Source of the DNA: Mageeibacillus sp. UBA3708
Lineage (GTDB): Bacteria; Bacillota; Clostridia; Saccharofermentanales; Saccharofermentanaceae
Reading direction: 5' to 3'
DNA length: 22,587 bases
NCBI GenBank assembly: GCA_002371375.1
Contig: DFIB01000211.1
Location: 1 to 22,587 of the forward strand
Below, piece after piece: positions 7,617-16,900 of this stretch (positions are counted from its first letter, which is position 1; each line of letters starts with the position of its first letter). The translations under genes and the position numbers were made by a program. Under the pieces are notes generated by a model. The model was not told the DNA's origin. It saw only the letters and a list, made by a program, of their open reading frames with translations, and did no database searches.

Positions 7617-8750
7617 TTATTGAACAAGAAAACGGTCGTAAATGTCATCAACTGTTCTGATGAACTCTTCTGCCTCTTCCATTGTATTGAATCTGGAGAA
7701 AGACAATCTTACCGCATTTGCCGCCAGTTTACGGTCTATCCCGCACTCAAGGAGAACATAGCTTACCCTCTTAGCCTTGGAAGAGCAGGCTGATACCGTG
7801 GATACAAATATATCATAAATCTCGAGACAGTGTAACATTGTCTCTGATTCGAACCTGTCGAAAGAGCAGTTCAGCACAAAAGGCAGTCCGTCTTCAGGAG
7901 ACAAAACAGTGTTGCCGCGCTTTGTAAGTTCTTCCCTGAGATATGAATTGATCCCGCTCACTTTTGCATATGCATTCTCTCTGTTGCGGACTGCTTCTGC
8001 AAGCGCAGCCTCAAAACTCGATGCCAAAAGGAGACTCTCGGTACCGGAACGCATTCCTTTCTGCTGCCCTCCGCCTAATATCAGCGGATCGATCCTGACA
8101 CCGTTCCTGACATATAACACGCCTACTCCCTTGACACCGTGAATCTTGTGGCCGGAGAAGGATGCCATATCCACACCCATCCTTGACAGGTTGATATCAA
8201 GCTTACCGAGGGACTGGACACAGTCAAGATATATGGCACAGTTCCTGTTCACGGAATTACGGATATCAACGATATCATTAAGCGGAAGGACCGCCCCTGT
8301 CTCGTTGTTGACATGCGTAAAGCACATAAGTGCACAATCCGCGGCGTTATTCCTGATCTCATCAAGATCAGGCCTGCCGTCCTTACCGCACCTGACGCGG
8401 ATGACTTCATATCCCGAATCCTCCAGGAGCTTAAGCACTTCGAGAGTCGCCTTGTGCTCCGTGCCTGTCGATATGATCTTATTGCCCCGTCGCTTATTGC
8501 GTGACATATAACCGCGTATTGCCGTATTGGCACTCTCGGAACCGCATGAGGTAAAGAATATCTCCTCAGGTTTGGCACCGAGCATAGATGCAACTGAAGC
8601 TGTAACTCTCTTGAACTCACGGTCAGCTGACAGGCCGAGTTTATGAAGCGACCCCGGATTGCCGAAGAGGTCGCCTGTAAGATTACTGTTAATCCTGTCA
8701 ATTACTTCCTGACAGGGCTTGGTAGTAGCACTATTATCGTAATAGATCAT
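7617..8750 (-). CDS. Cysteine desulfurase (NifS/IscS family, NifZ-like partner of ThiI)
   Basis: This PLP enzyme takes sulfur from cysteine as a protein persulfide. The 377-residue product begins YYDNSATTKP. It has His99 in GTEHK, the PLP lysine 202 in SGHKIHGVKG, the RSGTES block, and the catalytic Cys322 in SACSSK. The Cys loop and length fit group I desulfurases. Its ATG overlaps the purB stop as ATGA, and thiI follows after 20 nt. In B. subtilis the equivalent nifZ-thiI pair makes 4-thiouridine directly, so a dedicated donor role is the best inference. General iron-sulfur supply cannot be excluded. Confidence 0.93.
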   Translation of the reverse strand: MIYYDNSATTKPCQEVIDRINSNLTGDLFGNPGSLHKLGLSADREFKRVTASVASMLGAKPEEIFFTSCGSESANTAIRGYMSRNKRRGNKIISTGTEHKATLEVLKLLEDSGYEVIRVRCGKDGRPDLDEIRNNAADCALMCFTHVNNETGAVLPLNDIVDIRNSVNRNCAIYLDCVQSLGKLDINLSRMGVDMASFSGHKIHGVKGVGVLYVRNGVRIDPLILGGGQQKGMRSGTESLLLASSFEAALAEAVRNRENAYAKVSGINSYLREELTKRGNTVLSPEDGLPFVLNCSFDRFESETMLHCLEIYDIFVSTVSACSSKAKRVSYVLLECGIDRKLAANAVRLSFSRFNTMEEAEEFIRTVDDIYDRFLVQ

Positions 8751-10183
8751 ACATTGAGTTCAACTGCGCTAACTTTGAGATCATCCTTATACTTATCGAG
8801 CAAAGGCTTCACGCACTCGTCGAGGAATGCCGTAACCTGCTCGGGACATCTGCCGATGTAGAGCTTCGGATCCATGAACTTCGATGTATCCTCAAGCTTA
8901 ATGCCGAATACCGGATCCTTTGCTATTCTCTCGAGAAGGTCATTGGGCTTGCCCTCCACCTTAACAACAGCACCGGCTTCCATCGAATAGACACGGATCT
9001 TCTCGTGAAGTTCCTGTCTGTCACCGCCCCGGTTCTCTACAGTATCCATAATGATATTCTCCGTAGCCATAAAAGGGAGCTCATCCATCATGTGCTTGTT
9101 GATGACTTTCTCATAAACAACGAGTCCGTCTGCAATATTAGCGTATATACCGAGGATCGCATCGATCGCGAGGAATGCCTCCGGCACTGACAGTCTCTTG
9201 TTGGCAGAATCGTCCAGCGTTCTCTCGAACCACTGTTCGGAAGCAGTCATCATTGGGCTCGTTGAAGCCGAGATAACATATCTGGCCAATGAAGCGATCC
9301 TCTCGGATCTCATAGGATTGCGCTTGTAGGCCATTGCCGATGAACCGATCTGACCCTTCTCAAAAGGTTCCTCCATCTCCTTGAGATGCTGCAGAAGCCT
9401 GATGTCGTTTGAGAACTTGTGAGCGCTCTGAGCGATGCCGCAAAGCGCATTGAGGACCATCGAATCCACCTTGCGCGAATAAGTCTGTCCCGATACATAG
9501 TAGGAATCCTTGAATCCCATCTTGGAACAGATCTTCTTATCGAGCTCAATACATTTGGAGTGGTCACCATCGAACAGCTTAAGGAAACTGGCCTGAGTTC
9601 CTGTAGTGCCCTTGCATCCGAGGAGCTTCAATCCCTCCGATACGTGAACAACCTCTTCAAGATCAAATGTCAGATCCTGAAGCCACAGAGATGCCCTCTT
9701 ACCGACAGTAACGAGCTGGGCAGGCTGGAAATGCGTAAATCCCAGTGTGGGAACAGACTTATATTTGTCAGCAAAATCAGCGAGTTCCTTAATAACCACA
9801 ACAAGTCTCTTGCGGATAAGCTCGAGACCCTCGCGCATGATGATGATATCCGTATTATCACCGACATAGCAGGAAGTTGCTCCAAGGTGAATGATACCCT
9901 TGGCATTAGGACACTGAACACCATATGCGTAAACATGGCTCATTACGTCATGTCTTCTCTTCTTCTCTTCTTCGGCAGCAACGTCATAATTAATATCGTC
10001 GGCATGTGCCTTAAGCTCGTCTATCTGAGCCTGTGTGATATTAAGACCAAGTTCCATCTCGGATTCTGCCAGAGCTATCCACAGCTTCCTCCACGTCCTG
10101 AACTTCTTGTCAGGTGAGAAGATATACTGCATCTCCTTACTGGCATATCTGGAATTCAAAGGGCTCTCATATGTATCTTTCAT
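8747..10183 (-). CDS. purB: Adenylosuccinate lyase
   Basis: PurB catalyses two fumarate-releasing steps: SAICAR to AICAR, and adenylosuccinate to AMP. The 478-residue product belongs to the fumarase/aspartase superfamily. It shows HLGATSCYVGDN, the catalytic THFQPAQ (His151), GTTGTQASF, and the signature loop GSSAMAYKRNPMRSERI (280-296) with the catalytic serine in GSS. ATG 10183 is preferred over the overlapping GTG one codon upstream; it follows GGAGGAG and shares one base with the aminotransferase stop (TGATG). Its stop overlaps the cysteine desulfurase start. Placement after an aspartate aminotransferase fits, since aspartate is the nitrogen donor whose carbon skeleton PurB releases. Confidence 0.96.
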   Translation of the reverse strand: MKDTYESPLNSRYASKEMQYIFSPDKKFRTWRKLWIALAESEMELGLNITQAQIDELKAHADDINYDVAAEEEKKRRHDVMSHVYAYGVQCPNAKGIIHLGATSCYVGDNTDIIIMREGLELIRKRLVVVIKELADFADKYKSVPTLGFTHFQPAQLVTVGKRASLWLQDLTFDLEEVVHVSEGLKLLGCKGTTGTQASFLKLFDGDHSKCIELDKKICSKMGFKDSYYVSGQTYSRKVDSMVLNALCGIAQSAHKFSNDIRLLQHLKEMEEPFEKGQIGSSAMAYKRNPMRSERIASLARYVISASTSPMMTASEQWFERTLDDSANKRLSVPEAFLAIDAILGIYANIADGLVVYEKVINKHMMDELPFMATENIIMDTVENRGGDRQELHEKIRVYSMEAGAVVKVEGKPNDLLERIAKDPVFGIKLEDTSKFMDPKLYIGRCPEQVTAFLDECVKPLLDKYKDDLKVSAVELNV

Positions 10184-11472
10184 CACTGCTCCTCCAAAAG
10201 TTTGTCGATAGCAGTTATTTTAGCACAAACAGCCAGAACATTCACCGCAGTCTCAATGTCATTTACTGAGGGGAAACTGGGCGCGATCCTGATATTTGAG
10301 TTCTGAGGATCCTTGCCGTAGGGATAAGTCGCGCCTGCCGGTGTCAATGCCACCCCGATATCCTTGCACATCTTAACCACCTTATCGGCAGTACCGGGCA
10401 TAACAAAAAGGCTGATAAAATAACCTCCTTTGGGCTCATGCCACGAAGCAACACCCGTTCCGTCCAGCTCTTTGGTGAGCACCTCCAAAGTCTTGCCGAA
10501 CTTTGGTCTTAACAAAGCTGCATGCTTGCTCATGTGAGCCTTGACTGCATCAAGATCAGGAAGCATTCTGGCGTGAGCAAGCTGATTTACCTTGTTATTG
10601 CATATTGTCTGGACCGCCATGATCTTCTTCGCATGATCCATATTCTCCTTGTTTGCGGCAATACAGGATATTCCCGCACCGGCGAACGTAACCTTGGAAG
10701 TAGAAGCAAACTCATAGACTCTTGAGGGATTGCCGTATTCTTCACAGAGTCCCAGTATGTCGGGAACACTTCCCTGCTCATTCTCATCATCGCTCAGATG
10801 ATGGATAACATATGCATTGTCCCAATAGATCCTGAAGTCCTTTGCACCTGTCTTCATAGATGCCAGTCTTCTGCATGTCTCCTCTGAATAAACGATTCCG
10901 TCCGGATTGCTGTAAACGGGGTTGCACCAGATACCGAGAACCTTATCATCCTTTACCAGCTCCTCAACAATATCCATGTCCGGGCCGTTCTCCGTCATAG
11001 GGACGGCAATAAGTTCAAAACCAAGCTTCTCCGTTACCCTGAAATGCCTGTCATATCCCGGTGCCGGGCAAAGCCATTTCCTTCCCTCCACCTGTGCCCA
11101 GGGTTTGTCCGAATCATGCTCACCGAATACCATCGCACGCATTATCGAGTCAAACATCTGATTGAGGCTGGAAGAATTGCCGAGGAATATATTTTCAGCA
11201 TTTGTTCCGAGGATCTGTGCGAAAACCTCCCTCATGTCAGCAATGCCGGCAGGACAGCTGTAATTTCTTGTATCCGTGCCGTCCTTTGCTTTGAATCCGC
11301 CTTTGGACAGATCGTCATACATTGTGTTGGTCAGATCGAGCTGTTCGGGACTCGGCTTTCCTCTTGTCATATCGAGAGCAAGGTTCATTGCCTTATACTC
11401 TTCGTATCTTGCAGAGAGCTTCGCTCTCTCCTGCTTAAGCTGTTCAGCATTCATCTCACTGTAAAGTGCCAT
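10183..11472 (-). CDS. Aspartate aminotransferase, subgroup Ic (AspT type)
   Basis: This is a fold-type I PLP aminotransferase of the AspT family known from Corynebacterium. Signatures are LDMTRGKPSPEQLDL, GNSSSLNQMFDS, CPAPGYDRHF, the NPVYSNPDG block, YWDNAYVIHHL, and the PLP lysine 260 in FASTSKVTFAGAG. ATG 11472 follows GGGGAG (11478-11483) and gives 429 residues. The frame also runs 15 codons upstream from a TTG, but that stretch is the TTGCA-rich leader. It heads the operon with purB, cysteine desulfurase, thiI and the PAS gene, behind a strong promoter. Activity on aspartate is inferred from the family. Confidence 0.88.
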   Translation of the reverse strand: MALYSEMNAEQLKQERAKLSARYEEYKAMNLALDMTRGKPSPEQLDLTNTMYDDLSKGGFKAKDGTDTRNYSCPAGIADMREVFAQILGTNAENIFLGNSSSLNQMFDSIMRAMVFGEHDSDKPWAQVEGRKWLCPAPGYDRHFRVTEKLGFELIAVPMTENGPDMDIVEELVKDDKVLGIWCNPVYSNPDGIVYSEETCRRLASMKTGAKDFRIYWDNAYVIHHLSDDENEQGSVPDILGLCEEYGNPSRVYEFASTSKVTFAGAGISCIAANKENMDHAKKIMAVQTICNNKVNQLAHARMLPDLDAVKAHMSKHAALLRPKFGKTLEVLTKELDGTGVASWHEPKGGYFISLFVMPGTADKVVKMCKDIGVALTPAGATYPYGKDPQNSNIRIAPSFPSVNDIETAVNVLAVCAKITAIDKLLEEQ

Positions 11473-11486
11473 AATAACTCCCCGTT

Positions 11487-11524
11487 TTGCAAATTTTTGC
11501 AATTTGCAAATCAACAAATTGCAT
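11487..11524. repeat. Cluster of TTGCA(A) hexamers in the aminotransferase leader
   Basis: TTGCAA occurs at 11487-11492, 11497-11502 and 11504-11509, and TTGCAT at 11519-11524. A further TTGCAA (11571-11576) sits between the -35 and -10 of the promoter. Each hexamer TTGCAA is its own reverse complement. The cluster lies in the transcribed leader just before the ribosome site. It may be an operator array or only AT-rich drift. Confidence 0.5.
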
Positions 11525-11558
11525 TTTCTGCTTCATATACTATATTTAAGCCTTGAGT

Positions 11559-11587
11559 ATTATATTGAATTTGCAATTTTGAGACAA
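11559..11587 (-). promoter_or_regulatory. Sigma-A promoter of the aminotransferase-purB-thiI operon
   Basis: On the minus strand TTGTCT (11582-11587) and a perfect TATAAT (11559-11564) are spaced by 17 bp. Start would be near 11552, giving a leader of about 80 nt before ATG 11472. The spacer contains one TTGCAA. The promoter lies directly behind the YraN gene stop (11608). Confidence 0.65.
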
Positions 11588-11607
11588 TGATTTTTCATTT
11601 TAATTAT

Positions 11608-11976
11608 TCAGAAAGGGATAAATTCTACATTTTGCACCAAACCCCTCTCATCAAGCGTCACTTGACCTACCAAAAAGTACACATTACAGTCATACAGACC
11701 GAATTCCCGTATCAGATATTTTGTTGTTTTGTAAATCTTACGCCTCTTGGAATAAGTGACGCTCTCAGACGGCGTGGGATAACCGGGATTATTCTGTCTT
11801 GCCCTTACTTCCACTACATAGACAGTATCATTTCCGGCAAAGACGGCATCAAGCTCTCCCACATTGTGAACCGAGTAATTTCTAACAAGAAGCTCAAGTC
11901 CCCGGGACTTGAATATACCGATTATGTGTTCCTCGGCTCTCCTGCCTTTGGATGATGGTGATTCTTTGACAAGCAT
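11608..11976 (-). CDS. UPF0102 / YraN family protein (predicted nuclease-like fold)
   Basis: The 122-residue product matches the YraN layout: an N-terminal SSKGRRAEEHIIGIFKSRG helix, then LLVRNYSVHNVGELDAVF, the VYVVEVRARQN strand, and ESVTYSKRRKIYKTTKYLI. The Glu-Asp...Glu-Val-(Arg) pattern is that of PD-(D/E)XK nuclease-like folds, with Arg where many members have Lys. The biological role of the family is not settled. ATG 11976 has GAGG upstream. It is transcribed away from the aminotransferase at 12040 across a 63-bp AT-rich gap, and its stop is 21 nt before the -35 of the next operon. Confidence 0.88.
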   Translation of the reverse strand: MLVKESPSSKGRRAEEHIIGIFKSRGLELLVRNYSVHNVGELDAVFAGNDTVYVVEVRARQNNPGYPTPSESVTYSKRRKIYKTTKYLIREFGLYDCNVYFLVGQVTLDERGLVQNVEFIPF

Positions 11977-12003
11977 AATATAGCCTCGCTTTCGATAAAG
12001 ATA

Positions 12004-12009
12004 TATAAT
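12004..12009 (+). promoter_or_regulatory. Candidate -10 element for the plus-strand aminotransferase
   Basis: A perfect TATAAT lies 30 nt before the ATG at 12040, within the divergent AT-rich gap. No good -35 is found 16-18 bp upstream (TAGCCT at 17 bp), so the call rests on the -10 alone. Confidence 0.3.
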
Positions 12010-12039
12010 TAGTTATTGTTAAATATACGGAGGTGCTCC

Positions 12040-13230
12040 ATGATCGCAGAGAAGATGAAGGCAAAACTTGAAGGCGGATCTGAAATACGCAGGATGTTCG
12101 AGGAAGGAGCCAGACTGAAGAAGATCTACGGTCCTGAGAATGTCTATGATTTCTCGATCGGCAATCCTGATCTCGAGCCCCCCGTTGAGGTGGTAAACGC
12201 ACTTAAGGAACTCGCAGATAATCCGGTACCGGGCATGCACGGGTACATGAGCAATAACGGGTACGAATCAACACGCCAAGCCGTTGCCGCCAAGCGCTCG
12301 GCAGAGTCCGGGATAGACATCGCACCTGATGCAGTCTGCATGACACCCGGAGCAGCATCTGCCATGAATGACGTCCTTCATTCCATCCTCGATAACGGCG
12401 ATGAAGTAATAGTGAACGCGCCATTCTTCATGGAATACACCGGATATGTCGAGAATCACAACGGCAAGGTAGTGATCGCAGATACAGATGACAGATTCAT
12501 ACCGCATATCCGGGCGATCGAGGAGAAGATCACTCCGAGGACAAAGGCGATCATAATCAACTCCCCCAACAATCCTTCGGGCGTCATCTACTCTGAGGAA
12601 TTCCTGACGGAACTCGATCATATGCTTGCAAGGCAGGATCATCTGATCCACGTTATCTCGGACGAACCTTATATAGATCTGGCATATGACGGCAGGATAG
12701 TTCCTCCCACACTCAAGTATATTCACAATCTCATCATATGTTTCTCATGGAGCAAATCGCTGTCCCTTCCCGGTGAGAGGATAGGCTATACCCTGGTAAG
12801 CCCGAGGCATACCGATTACAAGGAACTGACAGCCGCCATCGTAATCTCCAACAGATCACTCGGCAGCGTCAACGCTCCTGCAATCTGGCAGAAGGTTATC
12901 GAACGTTCCATCAATGCCAAGGTCGATGTGTCCAATTATGAGAAGCGCCGCAATCTGCTCTACGCCAACATCATCGACGCCGGATTTGACTCCGTAAAAC
13001 CTGAAGGCGCACTGTACATATTCATGAACACTCCAAAAGGCATGACAGACGAGGAGTTCGCCTCCAAATGCGCTTCATATAATCTCCTCCTCGTCAAGGG
13101 CGCGAGCTTTGCAAAACCGGGTTATATGCGTCTTGCCTTCTGCGTATCCGAACAGACGATAATCAACTCCCGCCGGGCTTTCTTCAAGGTTGCCGAAGAT
13201 CTTGGTCTTCAGCACAGAGCATCGCTCTGA
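12040..13230 (+). CDS. Class I/II pyridoxal-phosphate aminotransferase (AspB-like)
   Basis: The 396-residue product is a fold-type I aminotransferase. Visible features are FSIGNPDLEPP, MHGYMSNNGYESTRQAVA, a TPGAASAM turn, INSPNNPSGVIY, ISDEPYIDLAYDG, and the PLP lysine 239 in FSWSKSLSLPGERIGY. The C-terminal FAKPGYMRLAFCVS carries the substrate-carboxylate arginine. GGAGGTG (12029-12035) stands 4 nt before ATG 12040; the TTG eight codons upstream is not favoured. Substrate cannot be assigned: related proteins act on aspartate, alanine or aromatic amino acids. It converges on the sortase gene with two bases between stops. Confidence 0.88.
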   Translation: MIAEKMKAKLEGGSEIRRMFEEGARLKKIYGPENVYDFSIGNPDLEPPVEVVNALKELADNPVPGMHGYMSNNGYESTRQAVAAKRSAESGIDIAPDAVCMTPGAASAMNDVLHSILDNGDEVIVNAPFFMEYTGYVENHNGKVVIADTDDRFIPHIRAIEEKITPRTKAIIINSPNNPSGVIYSEEFLTELDHMLARQDHLIHVISDEPYIDLAYDGRIVPPTLKYIHNLIICFSWSKSLSLPGERIGYTLVSPRHTDYKELTAAIVISNRSLGSVNAPAIWQKVIERSINAKVDVSNYEKRRNLLYANIIDAGFDSVKPEGALYIFMNTPKGMTDEEFASKCASYNLLLVKGASFAKPGYMRLAFCVSEQTIINSRRAFFKVAEDLGLQHRASL

Positions 13231-13232
13231 TA

Positions 13233-13973
13233 TCACACCTTCCTGCATACGACAAGGAGCCTTCCGTCAGGAACACTGTAATCACATGTTATCAGTGTCA
13301 GGTATTCTGTATCAGCCTTTGCAGTGCCGTCCCACAGATCGACGACGGCATTGCGCCTGCACTGTGCAACAAATGACATCTTATCCTGATATCTCTCAAG
13401 ATCTACATAATTCTCCCATTTGAATGACCTGATCCTTACGTTCTGGATCAACACTGCAAACACCTCATACACAGAGATACCTTCCCGGGTAGTCAGCTTG
13501 ATACGCCTGTGATCCCTTGCCCAGTCAACATCCTTATAATTCTTGAGGGAAGCAAACATCGTACCGTTATGCATATGATGACCGTAGATTATGATCTGGT
13601 CACTATCGGCAGAGTCATAGGAAGGTATATACAGGCTTCCGCTCTTACTGTATTTTCCGTCAGGCCTGCGTTTGAGATAATAGCCCTCATCTCCGTGCCG
13701 TTCCTGCATGACAGGATAGTTTATCTTCGTGCCGTCTATCACGAGCCAGGCGGCAATATCCTCATTAAGCATTATTTCAGAAGGTAGAACCCTCATGTCT
13801 TCCTCCATTCTTTCCGTCACCTGTCTTGATAATCCGTGGTAATAGATCATATCAGATACATCCTCGATCGCCTGCGGCAGGATATCCCTGCCGCAGAACA
13901 GGATCGAGACCGAAGCTGCCAAGAACAGCAGCAGGATTACAGGACCCGGTCTTAATCTTTTGATATTATTCAT
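13233..13973 (-). CDS. Class B sortase
   Basis: This membrane transpeptidase links sorted proteins to the wall or into polymers. The 246-residue product has an N-terminal membrane anchor (about 10-27), then AWLVIDGTKINYPVMQ and IIIYGHHMHNGTMF with catalytic His132. Catalytic Cys230 lies in TLITCDYSVPDGR, with Arg238 completing the triad. The wording and the helix-rich segment between His and Cys are class B. Its ATG lies inside the 3' end of the adhesin gene (8-nt overlap) with AGAGG upstream, so co-translation and a shared job are likely. Class B enzymes of Clostridia are known to take (S/N)PxTG-type motifs; VPKTG of the neighbour is a reasonable substrate. Confidence 0.94.
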   Translation of the reverse strand: MNNIKRLRPGPVILLLFLAASVSILFCGRDILPQAIEDVSDMIYYHGLSRQVTERMEEDMRVLPSEIMLNEDIAAWLVIDGTKINYPVMQERHGDEGYYLKRRPDGKYSKSGSLYIPSYDSADSDQIIIYGHHMHNGTMFASLKNYKDVDWARDHRRIKLTTREGISVYEVFAVLIQNVRIRSFKWENYVDLERYQDKMSFVAQCRRNAVVDLWDGTAKADTEYLTLITCDYSVPDGRLLVVCRKV

Positions 13974-16900
13974 GTTTCCTCTTGCTTACATATACGATCA
14001 TGCCTGCTGCTGACAGAACGATTCCTGCCACAGACAGCAGTCCGGCTGTATATTCACCCTCACTGATATCGGAACCTGTCTTGGGGACTCCGGTCACTGT
14101 CACGGTCTGAGCCTTGTTACCGGGGTCATGGTGCCTGCAGATGAGGATATCTTCCCCACCCTCATCTGTTCTTGCATATGCATCTTCATACACTACGATC
14201 ATGTCGCCTTCATGAAGTTCCGAGGCATCCAGAAGCAGCTTGACATCCACGCTGCCGTCAGGGCTTTGAGGGACAAAAGTCACTTCAGAATTCACTTCTT
14301 TGCCTGACGGATCCGTAAACGTCTTGCCCGTCCCGGCATACTTCAGAGAACCGGATACAATATATGTCTTTCCGGGCGTGAGATTCCTGTATTCGACATG
14401 ATCGGTTACAGTTACGTTCTTCTCCTGCGATATCAGTTTGCTTCCGTTCGCTCCTGATGCACTCGTAATAAGTTCCGGAATTCTCACAGTCTGGTCTTCA
14501 TCTCTGATGTCTGCATGTATCGCAACTGTTCTGTCTTCATAGCTTACCGTCTCGAAAGCAACGATCTCTTTGACATTCAGCACTGAAGCATCAACGGTGA
14601 AATCAAGAGGTATATAACCGTCCTCACCCGGCGCTTTGAATGATACTGATGATGTTACCGGATTACCTTCCCTGTCTTCTATCTCTTTGCCCGTCTTCTT
14701 ATCAATCAGTACTCCCGTAACAAGATATGTCTTGCCGGGAACTAATCCATGATAGGACACTGTGTCCGTAAGCACAGTTGATCCGCTGACTGTTACAGTA
14801 TGTGTACCCGTTGCCTTATCAGTAAGCTCCGTACCGATATCAGGTATCTTTACAGACTGATCCTTGTCGTTAATATCTTCATGCCTGCCTATAAGCTCGT
14901 CTCCTTTGTACAGGCACTCATACGCTACAAGTTCCATTCCACGATACTTTGTCGTATCGATCTTAAATGAGACATCCACTACATCAGATACTCTGACAGT
15001 GCCGTCGCTCATCTTAATTCCCGAACCGTTGTCCTCAACCGTGAATTCCTTTACTGACTCTATACCTGTCTCGTAAACATTGCCAGACTTGTCACGGGCT
15101 ATCAGCCTGCCCTTGAGCGTATATGTTTTACCTGCCGTGAGATTTGTATATCCGACATGATCAGTCAGAATGATATCTTTGCCATATTCAGTGACCTTGC
15201 TGTCCGATATTCCGGTAAGCACGGTACAAAATCCCATATCATTGGTTACCGTAACCTCTACAGCTTTCTCTTCTCCCTCGACCGGAGCATCAATTTGAGG
15301 TATTACCGCTTTCGTGATTCCGGAAGGCAGAATATACATCTCAGGTGATGCAGTCTCGATAATAAAGTAAGTTCCGAAGTGCAGGTATGCCGCCTTATTC
15401 CCTCCGGCATTAATTACCGCTTCGTATCTCCCGTTATGGTATTCGAGAGCAACATCGTACTTTTTGCCTTTATACATCGCTGTTGCCTTCTTATCCGATT
15501 CTGATTCATAAGCGCCGGAACCGTTAGTGTCCTCATAAATCTCAAATACGGCGCCGTCAAGAAGAATACTTTTATCCCCGCTGTCCGTCTTGATAATATA
15601 AAGCGGAGCAGAATAAGGCTTATCATTCACCTCAACCTTGAATGCTGTAATCTCATTGCCTGCGACAGTTATCTTAGTGTCAGTTCTCTCGGTTACCTTA
15701 ACCGGGATCAGATCCTTATTCAGATAGTATCCGGCCGGTGCTTTGATCTCTTCGATCAGGTAGTTGCCGAGACCGATGTCTTCAAATACACATATGCCGT
15801 CATTATCTGTATCAGATACTTCGGCGACGGTCCTCTTCTCGGCTGTATCTTCATACAACCTGAAAGATGCTCCTCCGATATATTTGCCGCTGTCTGATCC
15901 TGTCTTTACCACGGCGATCTTTACCATAAGCCGGTTGGAAGCTTCAAGTGTGACTCCGCCGGTATCATTTGCCGTCAGACGTACAATCGCATCATCGCCG
16001 TCAGTGATTGTACCGGCTCCCCATGTCAGGGCATAGTCGCTATCCTTTACTTCGCGGACTCTGTACCAGCCCTGAGGAAGCTCCTTAACTGAGCCTTTAC
16101 CGTTCCTGTCAGTCTTAAACGCGTCAATAAGCAAGCCTTCACCCTTCTCCCGCTGCTCCTTATTGCCGAGATAATACAGTTCGAACCCTACGCCCGATAC
16201 ATTACCGTCGTCAGACTTTTTGATAACTGATATCGATGAGGTAACCCTGTCATTTACTGCCTTGACCGTAACAGTCTCACCGTTGTTCATACCGTCAGTC
16301 GTAAAAGTATACATATACCTGTTATCGCCTGTCTTTGTCCATCCCGATCTGTTGACGACATCATATCTTACGCCGGTATCCTTATAGCAGTCTTCCTTAT
16401 ACTCCTCTACAATAGTGTACTGAGCCGACAGAAGAAGCGGATATGCAGAACCTAACTGCCTATCCCCCGCTTTATCGGCAAACCAGTTCCATCCGTCCTT
16501 ATACATGTAATACGCGGCAGGGGCGGCATCATTTCCTTTATAAAGTTCAAACACCGTATTTGTCACTGTAAAGCCGTTATCCGATTCCTTCAGCACAAAT
16601 AATGCCGCACCATCCCTGAAGTCACCATTCTTATTATTGGCCAGCTTCACTGCTTCCGGCTTATCGAAAGCATCGTAATTCTTATATGTCCTGCTGTACA
16701 CACTATTACCTGACGTCTGTATATCGACCTTAAGCGCACCCGTATCATACCCGTATTCGATATTCATCCTGTACACATTACCGTCGATGATACCCTCATC
16801 AAGAAGCATCTTTTCAGCTTTACCGTATGACACTGACGACGGAGCCTTTGTCTCCTTAAAATACAAGGTCTTTGTATAGCTTCCGTCATTGTTGTTATCA

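Noticed and set aside
6829..7623. Plus-strand open frame of 264 codons antisense to thiI
   Set aside because: It mirrors a clear thiI gene; the translation is rich in His, Arg and Cys without domain wording, as expected of an antisense frame.
9419..10117. Plus-strand open frame of 232 codons antisense to purB
   Set aside because: PurB on the minus strand has all family motifs; this frame has no ribosome site and no recognisable domain.
11473..11552. Riboswitch or T-box in the aminotransferase leader
   Set aside because: The leader is too short, and there is no T-box sequence, specifier loop, purine-riboswitch core or terminator.
11966..11994. TTGACA on the plus strand as -35 for the aminotransferase at 12040
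   Set aside because: No -10-like hexamer lies 15-19 bp downstream, and the hexamer is inside the start of the YraN gene.
14089..15222. Recombinogenic DNA repeats in the adhesin that might vary in number
   Set aside because: The three copies are alike in protein pattern, not in DNA; no long identical stretches were seen.
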